Assembly: GCA_964496495.1 (NCBI GenBank)
Contig: CAZBZU010000010.1
Span: 9,793-73,792, forward strand
Direction of reading: 5' to 3'
DNA length: 64,000 nt
Origin: JASBRS01 sp964496495
Lineage (GTDB): Bacteria > Deinococcota > Deinococci > Deinococcales > Trueperaceae
Below, piece by piece: positions 51,306 to 58,744 of the stretch; position 1 is the first letter of the stretch, and every line of letters starts with the position of its first letter. The translations under genes were made by a program, and so were the position numbers. A model generated the notes under the pieces. The model saw only the letters and a list, made by a program, of their open reading frames with translations. It made no database searches and was not told the DNA's origin.

Positions 51306-51971
51306 TCAGGAGAGCGCGGAGCGCTGCGCGTACTCTGTCAGCGGCGCCTGGTGGAAGCGGTAGCTGCCGCGGGTCCCTTCCAGCAGGCCGAGCTGGCGCA
51401 GCTCACCGACGCCGGCCGTGGTCGTCTCGCGAGCGGCGCCGATCATGGCGGCCAGGTTGTCGTGGGTGAGGGGCAGCGTCAGGCGCACCACGCCACCCTC
51501 CGAGCGCTGGCCGAAGCGTTCGCCCAGGCGTAGCAGGGTGCGGGCGAGCCGCGCTCCTACCGCCAACTCGCCGTCCTCCAGGGCCAGGGTCACGCGCGCC
51601 AGCTGATCACCGGCGGCACGGGAGAGGGCCGGCTCGAAGTCGGCCGCCGCGGCGCGCGGCACCACCGTGACCACCACGCTGCCGCTGAGCGCCTCGGCGC
51701 TCTCGCGCTGGCTGAGCTGCCCGGGGGTGAGGGCGCCGATGAGATCGCCGGGGCCGGCGACCCCGATGATGCGCTCGCGCCCGCCGGGCACCTCGATGCC
51801 GAGCTTGACGAGGCCGTTGTCCACCCGGAACACGGTGTCTGCCGCGTCCCCGGCGCCATAGAGGCGCTCGCCCTTGGCCAACTCGCGCCTGGGATAGGCA
51901 TCCAGGCCACGAGGCGGCGGAGGGGGACTGTGCCAGCCCGCGTAGAGCGGGGTATCCAGGCCGCTGGTCAC
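51306..51971 (-). CDS. CRP/FNR-family transcriptional regulator
   Basis: A 221-residue regulator. Residues ~25-125 are a cyclic-nucleotide-binding-type beta-roll (RRELAKGERLYGAGDAADTVFRVDNGLVKLG, GRERIIGVAGPGDLIGAL). Residues ~150-215 are the winged helix (LPLTHDNLAAMIGAARETTTAGVGELRQLGLLEG). The cAMP-phosphate arginine pattern is not obvious and there are no FNR-type cysteines, so the effector is unknown. The GTG start at 51971 follows TACAAT by exactly 6 nt; an upstream in-frame ATG would lie beyond that box. It lies 23 nt from the converging SCO1 gene. Confidence 0.88.
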   Translation of the reverse strand: MTSGLDTPLYAGWHSPPPPPRGLDAYPRRELAKGERLYGAGDAADTVFRVDNGLVKLGIEVPGGRERIIGVAGPGDLIGALTPGQLSQRESAEALSGSVVVTVVPRAAAADFEPALSRAAGDQLARVTLALEDGELAVGARLARTLLRLGERFGQRSEGGVVRLTLPLTHDNLAAMIGAARETTTAGVGELRQLGLLEGTRGSYRFHQAPLTEYAQRSALS

Positions 51972-51977
51972 CCCATC

Positions 51978-51983
51978 ATTGTA
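51978..51983 (-). promoter_or_regulatory. -10 box TACAAT, leaderless start
   Basis: TACAAT on the minus strand ends 6 nt before the GTG at 51971. Confidence 0.5.
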
Positions 51984-52099
51984 GACACTGGGGAGCCGGG
52001 GCATTGTTCGATGCTTGGCAAAGGCCGGGGTCGGGTGGCGCGCGCCCAGGGCGAGCGCGTGCCACCCGGCTCGCGCCGTCGCCGGCGAGGGAGGCCGGC

Positions 52100-53410
52100 C
52101 TAGCTCGCCACCTCCTCGAGCTCGAAGGCCGGCGCTCCGCCAACCAGCGTCAGCAGCGGCCAGCCGCGCAGCATCTCACCCGCCCAGGGGCTGAACCGCG
52201 CCTTGCTCAGGAAGCGCCGCGGCTCCACCGGCCGCTCGCGCGTCAGGTCGATCAGCGTCAGGTCCGCCGGCGCGCCCGCCGTGAGCCGTGGCGCCGGCCA
52301 GCCCATCACCGCGGCCGGGCCGTCCTGCAGCAGCCACAGCAGCCGGTCGAGCTCGAGCTCGCCTCCCAGCACCAGCTCGGTGTAGAGCAGCGCGAAGGCG
52401 ACCTCGATGTTGGGCAACCCGAAGGGAGCGGTGAGCAGGTCGCGCTCCTTCTCGGCCCGGGTGTGCGGCGCGTGGTCGGTGCCGATGCTGTCCACCACGC
52501 CGCGGCGCACCGCCTCGCGCAGGTAGGCGACGTCCTCCTCGGTGCGTAGCGGCGGCGCCACCTTGAACACCGGGTCGAAGCCCTCGAGCGCGGCGTCGGT
52601 GAGCGTCAGGTGGTGCGGCGTCACCTCGCAGGTCACGGGGACGCCCAGCGCCTTGAAGTGCTCCACCACCTGCATGGCGCGCTTGCAGGTCACGTGCGCG
52701 ATGTGCACGCGCGCGCCGGTCAGCCGCGCGACCTCGCAGTCGCGGAAGACCATGGCGGCCTCGGCGGCGTCGGGGTTGCCCGGCAGGCCCAACGTCTGGC
52801 TCACCACGCCCTCGTTCATCACCCCGCCGGCCCGCAGGCTGGGGTCCTCGGAGTGCGTCTGCACCACCAGCCCCAGCTCCGCGGCGTACTCGCAGGCGCT
52901 GCGCATGACACGCCCGTCGGCCACCGGTATGCCGTCGTCGGTGATCATCGCCGCCCCCGCCTGTTGCAGCGCGGCGAAGTCGGTGAGCGTCTCGCCTCCG
53001 AGCCCGCGGCTCAGGGCGGCCGCCGGCCGCAGTCGCGTCCCGCCGAGGCGCTCGGCCTTCTGCAGCAGCTCCGCCACCAGCCCCGGCTCGTCCACCGGCG
53101 GCGTGGTGTTGGCCATGCTCACCACCGTGCCGTAGCCCCCGGCCGCCGCCGCGGCCAGACCGCTGGCGAGGTCCTCCTTGACCTCCTGGCCGGGCTCGCG
53201 CAGGTGGGCGTGCAGGTCGAGGAAGGCCGGCGTGAGGAGCGCCCCGGCGGCGTCGATGGTGCGTTCCGCTTCGACGCCCTCGCCGGCACCCGCGCCGACC
53301 GCGCGCACGACGCCGCCCTCGACCGCCAGGTCGCCGATGCCGTGGTCGCCGGCGCCGTCGACCAGGTGAGCGTTGGCCACGAGCAGGGGGCCTGGCTTGC
53401 GGGCGCTCAT
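52100..53410 (-). CDS. pyrC: Dihydroorotase (class I)
   Basis: A 436-residue amidohydrolase of pyrimidine synthesis, cyclising carbamoyl-aspartate to dihydroorotate. Metal ligands are in LDLHAHLREPG (HxH), with later histidines in QTHSED and IAHVT and the catalytic Asp in GTDHAPHT. MANTTPPVD and the C-terminal SPWAGEMLRGWP (amidohydrolase tail) are also typical. The ATG overlaps the pyrB stop by 4 nt, so it is cotranslated in the pyrR-pyrB-pyrC operon. Confidence 0.94.
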   Translation of the reverse strand: MSARKPGPLLVANAHLVDGAGDHGIGDLAVEGGVVRAVGAGAGEGVEAERTIDAAGALLTPAFLDLHAHLREPGQEVKEDLASGLAAAAAGGYGTVVSMANTTPPVDEPGLVAELLQKAERLGGTRLRPAAALSRGLGGETLTDFAALQQAGAAMITDDGIPVADGRVMRSACEYAAELGLVVQTHSEDPSLRAGGVMNEGVVSQTLGLPGNPDAAEAAMVFRDCEVARLTGARVHIAHVTCKRAMQVVEHFKALGVPVTCEVTPHHLTLTDAALEGFDPVFKVAPPLRTEEDVAYLREAVRRGVVDSIGTDHAPHTRAEKERDLLTAPFGLPNIEVAFALLYTELVLGGELELDRLLWLLQDGPAAVMGWPAPRLTAGAPADLTLIDLTRERPVEPRRFLSKARFSPWAGEMLRGWPLLTLVGGAPAFELEEVAS

Positions 53411-54372
53411 CGCTTGCCCACCAGCAGCGTGTACAGCACCGCCATGCGGACCGGCACGCCGTTGGCCACCTGGGCGTGGATGACGCTCCGCGGCCCGTCC
53501 GCGATCTCGCTCGCGATCTCCACGTCGCGGTTGAGCGGCCCCGGATGCATGACCAGCGCCTCCGGATGCGCTCCGGCGAGGGCCCGCTCGGTGAGCTGGT
53601 AGCGGGCGACGTACTCGGCGAGCGACGGCAGCAACGACGACGCCATGCGCTCGTGCTGGAGCCTGAGGGTCATCACCGCGTGGGCGCCCTCGAGCGCCTC
53701 GGCCAGCCGGTGGCTGCGGTGCACGCCCGGCGCCACCTGGGGCGGGAGCAGCGTGGGCGGACCGCACAGCACCACCTCGCCACCGAGCTTGCGCCACAGC
53801 TCCACGTTGGAGCGCGCCACGCGCGAGTGCATCACGTCGCCCACGATCGCCAGGCGCTTGCCGCGGAAGTCGTCGAAGCCTGGGAAGCGCTGGCGGAAGG
53901 TGTAGGCGTCCAGCAAGGCCTGGGTGGGGTGCGCGCGGCGGCCGTCGCCGGCGTTGACGATGGCCGCGTCGGTCCAGCGGGCGATCTGGCTGGGCGCGCC
54001 GGCGGCAGGGTGCCGCACCACGTAGAGGTCCGCCTGCATCTGGTCGATCGTCTGCAGGGTGTCCTTGAGGCTCTCGCCCTTGGAGAGGCTCGAGCCGCCG
54101 GCGGCGAAGCTGATGACGTCGGCGCTCTGGGCCCGCGCGGCGCGCTCGAAGCTCAACCGCGTGCGGGTGCTGTCCTCGAAGAACAGCGTCCCGACGGTGA
54201 AGCCCTGCAGCGCCGGCACCTTCTTGATGGTGCGCGTGAGCACCTGCGCCATCACGTCGGCGGTCTCGAAGAGCGCCTGCACCTCCGCGACCGACCAGTC
54301 CGCGAAGTCGAGCAGGTTGCGCTTGCGTTCCCTGGCCGGCGTGGGGATCTCGATGTCGACCGTCGCCATCAT
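53407..54372 (-). CDS. pyrB: Aspartate carbamoyltransferase catalytic subunit
   Basis: A 321-residue enzyme condensing carbamoyl phosphate with aspartate, the committed step of pyrimidine synthesis. The carbamoyl-phosphate motif STRTR is in FEDSTRTRLSFE, with SSLSKGESLKDT (80s loop), HPAAGAP, HPTQALLD and MHPGPLNRDVEI (240s loop) following. No pyrI regulatory-subunit gene is adjacent, so control is through PyrR. Two in-frame ATGs (54372, 54369) overlap the pyrR stop; the first is used here. Confidence 0.95.
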   Translation of the reverse strand: MMATVDIEIPTPARERKRNLLDFADWSVAEVQALFETADVMAQVLTRTIKKVPALQGFTVGTLFFEDSTRTRLSFERAARAQSADVISFAAGGSSLSKGESLKDTLQTIDQMQADLYVVRHPAAGAPSQIARWTDAAIVNAGDGRRAHPTQALLDAYTFRQRFPGFDDFRGKRLAIVGDVMHSRVARSNVELWRKLGGEVVLCGPPTLLPPQVAPGVHRSHRLAEALEGAHAVMTLRLQHERMASSLLPSLAEYVARYQLTERALAGAHPEALVMHPGPLNRDVEIASEIADGPRSVIHAQVANGVPVRMAVLYTLLVGKR

Positions 54373-54911
54373 CCATCCACCTCGTGGAGCTCGACGCCGT
54401 CCTCGTCGTCGACCGGGACGAGCTTCACCTTGACCACCTCGGCGCGGCTGGTGGGCACGTTCTTGCCGACGTAGTCCGCGCGGATCGGCAGCTCGCGGTG
54501 GCCGCGATCGACCAGCACCGCGTACTGGATGACCGCGGGCCGCCCCATGTCGACGAGCGCGTCGAGCGCGGCACGGGCGGTGCGGCCGGTGTAGAGCACG
54601 TCGTCGCACAGCACGATGGACTTGCCGTGGACGTCGAAGGGCACCTCGGTCCTCTTCACCACCGGCTGCAGGGCGATCTCGGTGAGGTCGTCGCGGTAGA
54701 GGGTGATGTCGAGCTTGCCCACCACCGGCCGGACCCCCTCGAACTCCTCGACCAGCCCCGCCAGGCGCTCGGCGAGGGGCACGCCGCGGGTGTGGACGCC
54801 CACCAGCGCCAGGCCGTTCGCCCCCTTGTTGCGTTCGATGATCTCGTGGGCGATGCGGCGCAACGCGCGCGACATCTCCTCTCCGGTCATCAGCCGCGAC
54901 TTCAGCTTCAT
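54369..54911 (-). CDS. pyrR: Bifunctional PyrR regulator/uracil phosphoribosyltransferase
   Basis: A 180-residue PRTase-fold protein. The PRPP loop is IVLCDDVLYTGRTARAALDAL, with ALVGVHTRGVPLAERL and LDITLYRDDLT as in B. subtilis PyrR. It binds a conserved RNA stem-loop in pyr leaders when UMP is abundant; such a loop lies 120 nt upstream (55032-55049). ATG 54911 overlaps the stop of a 36-codon leader ORF, so its translation may be coupled to that peptide. It is first of three genes, with pyrB overlapping its stop. Confidence 0.94.
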   Translation of the reverse strand: MKLKSRLMTGEEMSRALRRIAHEIIERNKGANGLALVGVHTRGVPLAERLAGLVEEFEGVRPVVGKLDITLYRDDLTEIALQPVVKRTEVPFDVHGKSIVLCDDVLYTGRTARAALDALVDMGRPAVIQYAVLVDRGHRELPIRADYVGKNVPTSRAEVVKVKLVPVDDEDGVELHEVDG

Positions 54912-55018
54912 CGGTGCCCGGTCCTCTCCCGCCCACGCATCGGCGGGCGCCACGACAACACCGCCACCGCGCGAGCGGTGGCGGAGAACGGTCTGTGCCT
55001 GGTGACGGCTACGGTCAT
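54908..55018 (-). CDS. 36-residue pyr leader peptide
   Basis: An ATG at 55018 with GGAAGGAG 6 nt upstream opens a 36-codon frame ending in a TGA that overlaps the pyrR ATG. The peptide is Arg/Thr/Pro-rich with no motif (it begins MTVAVTRHRP). Its coding region contains a 10-bp hairpin (54961-54984), so ribosome movement could influence transcription. I recall a similarly sized leader ORF before pyrR in Thermus. Confidence 0.6.
   Translation of the reverse strand: MTVAVTRHRPFSATARAVAVLSWRPPMRGRERTGHR
54961..54984 (-). terminator. Hairpin in the pyr leader (possible attenuator)
   Basis: CCGCCACCGC and GCGGTGGCGG form a perfect 10-bp stem with loop TCGC on the minus strand. TGTTGTC follows, a poor U-tract, so it may pause rather than terminate RNA polymerase. 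Confidence 0.5.
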
Positions 55019-55031
55019 GCTGTGCTCCTTC

Positions 55032-55049
55032 CCGGCCTCACGGGACCGG
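55032..55049 (-). promoter_or_regulatory. PyrR-binding loop in the pyr leader
   Basis: The minus strand reads CCGGTCCCGTGAGGCCGG. This matches RUCCNGNGAGGY, the core of the PyrR-binding consensus, closed by a CCGG/CCGG stem. It lies just before the Shine-Dalgarno of the leader peptide, so PyrR binding may block its translation. Confidence 0.75.
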
Positions 55050-55065
55050 CTTAAAGGCTGCGGCG

Positions 55066-55095
55066 ATCATAGCGCCGCGGCCGCCGGCACCTCAA
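55066..55095 (-). promoter_or_regulatory. pyr operon promoter TTGAGG-18-TATGAT
   Basis: The -10 TATGAT lies 17 nt upstream of the PyrR loop, giving a start near 55059 and a ~148-nt leader before pyrR. Confidence 0.55.
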
Positions 55096-55185
55096 GGTGG
55101 CCGCTCGGGGTCCGGCCGGCGCTTCAGCTTGAGTTCAGCTGCCGCTGCCATCATGACGGCACGCATGGAAACGCTCCGCACTACA

Positions 55186-56058
55186 ATGTCGTTCCCCCTT
55201 CCATGGCGCAATCTCCGAGATACGCTCCTCCCCCCCGTGGTCCCGGGCCGGGCGGTGGCGCGCCGGCAGCCGGCAGCCGGAGCCGAGGCTGCCGAGCGCG
55301 CTACCTGCCGTGAGCTCAAACGGGCCCTGCAGCGTGACGCCCTTGCGCTGCACGGTCAGCCGGTCGTCGACCCCCGTGACGGCCGCGTCGCGGGGTACGA
55401 GGTGCTGGTCCGGTGGGAGCACCCCCGGCGCGGACGGCTGCTGCCGGGCGAGTTCGTGCCGCTGGCCGAGAAGAGCGACCTGATCGTCGACGTCGACCGC
55501 TGGGTCGTCGGCCACGCCATCGACTACCTCCGTCGCTGGCGCGAGCACGGCTACGACGGCTGGCTGGCGGTGAACGTCTCGGTCCGTTCTCTCGAGAACC
55601 CGTCGTTCGTCGCCGAGCTGCGCGACACCCTGGTGGCGACGCCCGAGCTGCGCGGTCGCCTGCACCTGGAGCGCACCGAGACCGCCAAGCCGCGCCGTCC
55701 GCGGGCGGTGCGGTCCGCCCTGGCCGACCTTCGTGCGGCGGGCGCGCGCGTGTCGATCGACGATTTCGGTACCGGGTTCAGCTCCTACGGCGAGCTCCTG
55801 GGTCTGCCGTTCGACACCCTCAAGATCGACCGGTTGCTGCTCGAGAACATCCAGCACGATCCGGGTGCCCAGGAGACCCTCCGCAGCCTGCTGCGGCTGG
55901 GTCGCAGTCTGGGTGCTACCGTGGTAGCGGAAGGCATCGAGACCGAGGGCCAGCGCGCCTGGCTGGCCGCGGAGGGCGGCGTGCTGGCGCAAGGCTACCT
56001 GCTCGGCAAGGCCGAGCCGCTGCCGGGAGCGTCGCCGCGCCTGTCGGTGGCCCCGTGA
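55186..56058 (+). CDS. EAL-domain c-di-GMP phosphodiesterase
   Basis: A single-EAL-domain protein of ~290 residues. The signature reads YEVLVRW (EVL for EAL). The other catalytic residues are present: NVSVRSL (Asn), LERTET (Glu), SIDDFGTGFSSY (Asp-Asp), LKIDRLLL (Lys), VVAEGIET (Glu) and AQGYLLGKAEP (Gln). It should linearise c-di-GMP. The first ~40 residues are basic and unassigned. The start is uncertain: the in-frame ATG at 55186 overlaps a TACAAT box, and in-frame ATGs lie further upstream. Confidence 0.85.
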   Translation: MSFPLPWRNLRDTLLPPVVPGRAVARRQPAAGAEAAERATCRELKRALQRDALALHGQPVVDPRDGRVAGYEVLVRWEHPRRGRLLPGEFVPLAEKSDLIVDVDRWVVGHAIDYLRRWREHGYDGWLAVNVSVRSLENPSFVAELRDTLVATPELRGRLHLERTETAKPRRPRAVRSALADLRAAGARVSIDDFGTGFSSYGELLGLPFDTLKIDRLLLENIQHDPGAQETLRSLLRLGRSLGATVVAEGIETEGQRAWLAAEGGVLAQGYLLGKAEPLPGASPRLSVAP

Positions 56059-56089
56059 GCGCCGCCGGGCTCGGTGTTGGAGGATGGAC

Positions 56090-56647
56090 ATGAGCGCGTT
56101 CAGAACGCTGGTCGTCAGGCTCGCCGTCCCGCTCCTGGTGGGGACTGCGTTCCTGGCCGGGCACGCGGCGCCGCCGCCGGGCCCCGTGCCGGCGGCGCGA
56201 GCGAACGGCCTGTCCGAGGTCGTGGCGACGGACCCCAACGGCCACCAGCTGGTGGGCTACGGCTCGGTCAGCCGGGGACAGCTGACCTTGAGATTGGATG
56301 CGACCGCCAGCCACTTCGTGCTGGCGCTGGTGGCGTCGGACGGCACGGTCGAGACCCTGGTGGCCCACCTCGCCGGCGACGGCACGCTGCTGGTGGAGCT
56401 GAGCGACGGCACCACGGAGCCGCTCGCGACCTACCTCGAGCAGCAGTCGATCACGCTGCGGGTCGAGGCCGCGATGACGGACGCTTCCTCGGGCGCCCCC
56501 GGCAAGAGCGCCCAGGCGCCTGGGCAGAGCGGCGAGGCGCCGGCTGCCGCCAGCAATGCACAGAACAGCGGCCACGGGAGCTCGTCGGGCAGTGGGTCCC
56601 ACGGGTCCTCCGGCGGTCGCGGGCCGTCGACCGCACACTCCCACTAG
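56090..56647 (+). CDS. Exported protein with Gly/Ser/His-rich tail, unknown
   Basis: A 185-residue protein. The N-terminal ~30 residues are a signal peptide (LVVRLAVPLLVGTAFLAGHAA). Residues ~40-125 form a beta-rich region (GHQLVGYGSVSRGQLTLRLDA, HFVLALVASDGTVETLVAHL) resembling no family I know. The last ~50 residues are low-complexity Gly/Ser/Ala/His, perhaps a linker or metal-binding tail. GGAGG lies 6 nt before ATG 56090. The response-regulator gene starts one base after its TAG, so they are cotranscribed. Confidence 0.65.
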   Translation: MSAFRTLVVRLAVPLLVGTAFLAGHAAPPPGPVPAARANGLSEVVATDPNGHQLVGYGSVSRGQLTLRLDATASHFVLALVASDGTVETLVAHLAGDGTLLVELSDGTTEPLATYLEQQSITLRVEAAMTDASSGAPGKSAQAPGQSGEAPAAASNAQNSGHGSSSGSGSHGSSGGRGPSTAHSH

Positions 56648-56648
56648 C

Positions 56649-57332
56649 ATGGCGAACAACGGAGGCGGTGTCGCGGGCGCCTGCATCCTCGTGGTCGAGG
56701 ACGACGCCCGCCTGGCACGGCTCATCGTCGAGCAGCTCGGCTACGGCGGCTACCGCGCCGAGGCGGTCGGGCTGGGACGCGAGGCGCTGGCTCGTGCCGA
56801 GGCCGGCAGCTTCGACCTGGTGTTGCTCGACCTGAACCTTCCGGACATCGACGGCCTGGAGGTTGCCGAGCGGCTCCGGCAGCGGGACGACACGCCGATC
56901 CTGATGGTCACCGCGCGCGCCGACGTGGACAGCCGGGTGGCAGGCCTGTATGCGGGCGCCAGCGACTACCTCGCCAAGCCCTTCAGCGTCCAGGAGCTGC
57001 TGGCGCGCGTCCACGTGCGGCTGCGCGAGCACCTGGCGATCGACAAGGTGCGCTGCGGCGAGCTCGAGCTCGACCCGGCCGCCATGACCTGCCGCTGCGG
57101 CGACGAGCTGCTGGTGCTGCCGCAACGCGAGTTCGAGCTGCTCCTGATGCTCCTGCGGCACCGCGGGCGGCTGTTCTCGCGCGACGACATCGAGCGGGCC
57201 CTCTACGGCCAGGACGTGCCGGACTCCAACACCGTCGAGGTGTTCGTCCACAACCTGCGGCGCAAGCTGACCCCCTACGGTCAGCGCGACCTCATTCGCA
57301 CGGTGCGCGGTCGCGGCTACATGGTGCTCTAG
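56649..57332 (+). CDS. OmpR/PhoB-type response regulator
   Basis: A 227-residue two-component regulator. The receiver domain (residues ~12-125) has acidic pocket VVEDD, phospho-Asp in VLLDLNLPDIDGLEV, the Thr/Ala switch in MVTARAD and Lys in YLAKPFSV. The winged-helix effector follows (QREFELLLMLLRHRGRLFSRDDIERALYG, VEVFVHNLRRKL, IRTVRGRGYML-type end). No histidine kinase adjoins it; one is encoded 3.2 kb downstream at 60579. It begins 1 nt after the preceding stop with no ribosome-binding site of its own, so translation is coupled to the exported protein. Confidence 0.92.
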   Translation: MANNGGGVAGACILVVEDDARLARLIVEQLGYGGYRAEAVGLGREALARAEAGSFDLVLLDLNLPDIDGLEVAERLRQRDDTPILMVTARADVDSRVAGLYAGASDYLAKPFSVQELLARVHVRLREHLAIDKVRCGELELDPAAMTCRCGDELLVLPQREFELLLMLLRHRGRLFSRDDIERALYGQDVPDSNTVEVFVHNLRRKLTPYGQRDLIRTVRGRGYMVL

Positions 57333-58033
57333 GCGCGGTGCCGAGGGACGGCAGCCCCGTGCGGGTCCGTGGGGGCGAAGCGCTCCAGGAACGCGTCGCG
57401 CGTCATCCACAGCTCGATGAAGGTGAGCTCGGGCAGGCGCCTGCCTTCGAGCGAGCCCGGCGTGTAGGCGGCGAGCAAGCCCCAGGCGTAGAGGCGCTGG
57501 AAGAACAGGCCGAAGCCGCCGAGGGAGGGCCGGTGGGGGTGGACCTCGAAGCCGAGGTGCACAGGGAGGCGCCCGGCGCCGCCGTGGCCGGCGGCGCCGC
57601 CGAAGATGGTGCTGACGCCGGTCACGCCCTGCACCTCCGCCAGCGCCGGGTCCTCGCGCAGCCGGCGCGCGAGCTCGCGGCAGGAGCGCCGGTAGCGCAC
57701 GAGCAGGCGGGCCGCCCAGCGGGCGGCACCGGCACGCGTGGAGGCGTCCGGATCGCGCTCGTTGCACAGGTGCAGCTCGACCACCAGGGCGCCCGCAGGG
57801 AGCAGGCCGCCGTCCAGCCGCACCTCGTGCTTCAGGCGGTGCCTGCCGATGCGCAGGCCTTGCCCGCCGCACCCGGCCGCACGGCCGCGCTCCTCGGGGG
57901 CGAGCGACTGAAGCCCGCCGAGGCGCACCATCACCCTGTCGAGGCCGCGCAGCAGGGGCCCGAGGGCGGTTGCCAGGATGAGGGCACCGGAACGCCGCCG
58001 CAGCGTCTGGGGGTCGCCTGTCGGCGCTATCAG
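57329..58033 (-). CDS. YkoP-like domain protein
   Basis: A ~234-residue protein. The region RIGRHRLKHEVRLDGGLLPAGALVVELHLCNER and a following RRLREDPALAEVQGVTGVSTIFGG, HLGFEVHPHRP and ELWMTRDAFLERFAP resemble the YkoP-like domain found alone or fused to polysaccharide deacetylases. No catalytic residues are assigned. There is no ATG or GTG near the Rrf2 stop; a CTG at 58033 overlaps that stop as CTGA, so a CTG start with translational coupling is proposed. Its last bases also overlap the converging regulator gene end (57332). Confidence 0.55.
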   Translation of the reverse strand: MIAPTGDPQTLRRRSGALILATALGPLLRGLDRVMVRLGGLQSLAPEERGRAAGCGGQGLRIGRHRLKHEVRLDGGLLPAGALVVELHLCNERDPDASTRAGAARWAARLLVRYRRSCRELARRLREDPALAEVQGVTGVSTIFGGAAGHGGAGRLPVHLGFEVHPHRPSLGGFGLFFQRLYAWGLLAAYTPGSLEGRRLPELTFIELWMTRDAFLERFAPTDPHGAAVPRHRA

Positions 58034-58527
58034 GGCGCCTCCGCGGGCGTGAGAGGGGGTCCGGCACGCGGGCTCAGCAGGTGGCCGAGGCACTCGTCGT
58101 AGCTCACGCCCTGCCGTGCGTCGACGGCCAGGTCCTCCACCGTAACGTCGGCGAGGACCTCCAGCAGGCGGTCCCGCACCTTCTCCCAGACGCTGCCGCG
58201 AACGTGACAGCGGTCCTCGTCGGGGCAGGAGACGCGCCAGTTCAAGCTGACGCACGCGAGCGGCGCCACGGGTCCGTCCACCGCGCGCATGACGTCGCGC
58301 AGGCTGATGTCCTGCGCCGGCCGGGCGAGGGCGTAGCCCCCGCCGGAGCCCTTCTTGGAGTGGACGATGCCGCGGTTGCCGAGCATCCCCAGCACCCGCA
58401 GCAGGTAGGGGCGTGCCACGCCGGTGGCCTGGCTGATCGTCTCGCTGGCCGACCAGCGGCCGGCCGGGCGCGTCGCCAGGTAGCCGAGCGCCTGGAAGGC
58501 GTAGATGTCGGTGGCGGAGAGGCGCAT
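58030..58527 (-). CDS. Rrf2-family Fe-S regulator
   Basis: A 165-residue regulator. Residues ~1-80 are an Rrf2 winged helix (LSATDIYAFQALGYLAT, ETISQATGVARPYLLRVLGML, KKGSGGGYALARP). Three cysteines follow in a cluster-type spacing, C-x8-C-x5-C (CVSLNWRVSC...RCHVR), suggesting an Fe-S or redox-sensing site. It is divergent from a sulfurtransferase gene, with a 10-bp-arm palindrome between. TACACT lies 11 nt ahead of the ATG. The downstream YkoP-like gene overlaps its stop. Confidence 0.88.
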   Translation of the reverse strand: MRLSATDIYAFQALGYLATRPAGRWSASETISQATGVARPYLLRVLGMLGNRGIVHSKKGSGGGYALARPAQDISLRDVMRAVDGPVAPLACVSLNWRVSCPDEDRCHVRGSVWEKVRDRLLEVLADVTVEDLAVDARQGVSYDECLGHLLSPRAGPPLTPAEAP

Positions 58528-58613
58528 GCCTGGCTTCGAGTGTAGCAGTGGCGGCCCGGATCGCCGGGGGACGTTCCCGGCGCGACAACGGCCCGCGCCG
58601 GCGGCTACGTAGG

Positions 58614-58638
58614 ATAGTCGACGAAAGGCGTCGACTAT
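58614..58638. promoter_or_regulatory. Probable Rrf2 operator
   Basis: ATAGTCGACG and CGTCGACTAT are perfect 10-bp arms around AAAGG. The element lies between the Rrf2 gene (start 58527) and the sulfurtransferase gene (start 58745). As RNA it would also be a strong hairpin. Confidence 0.65.
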
Positions 58639-58744
58639 TCGCGTCGCAGGCGCGTCGGCGCATGCCACGGACGGGCGAGGAGAGGGTCCGGCCCGCGCGG
58701 GCAGCGCAAGGCTACCGGCGGCGACACACGTCGAGGAGGACGGC

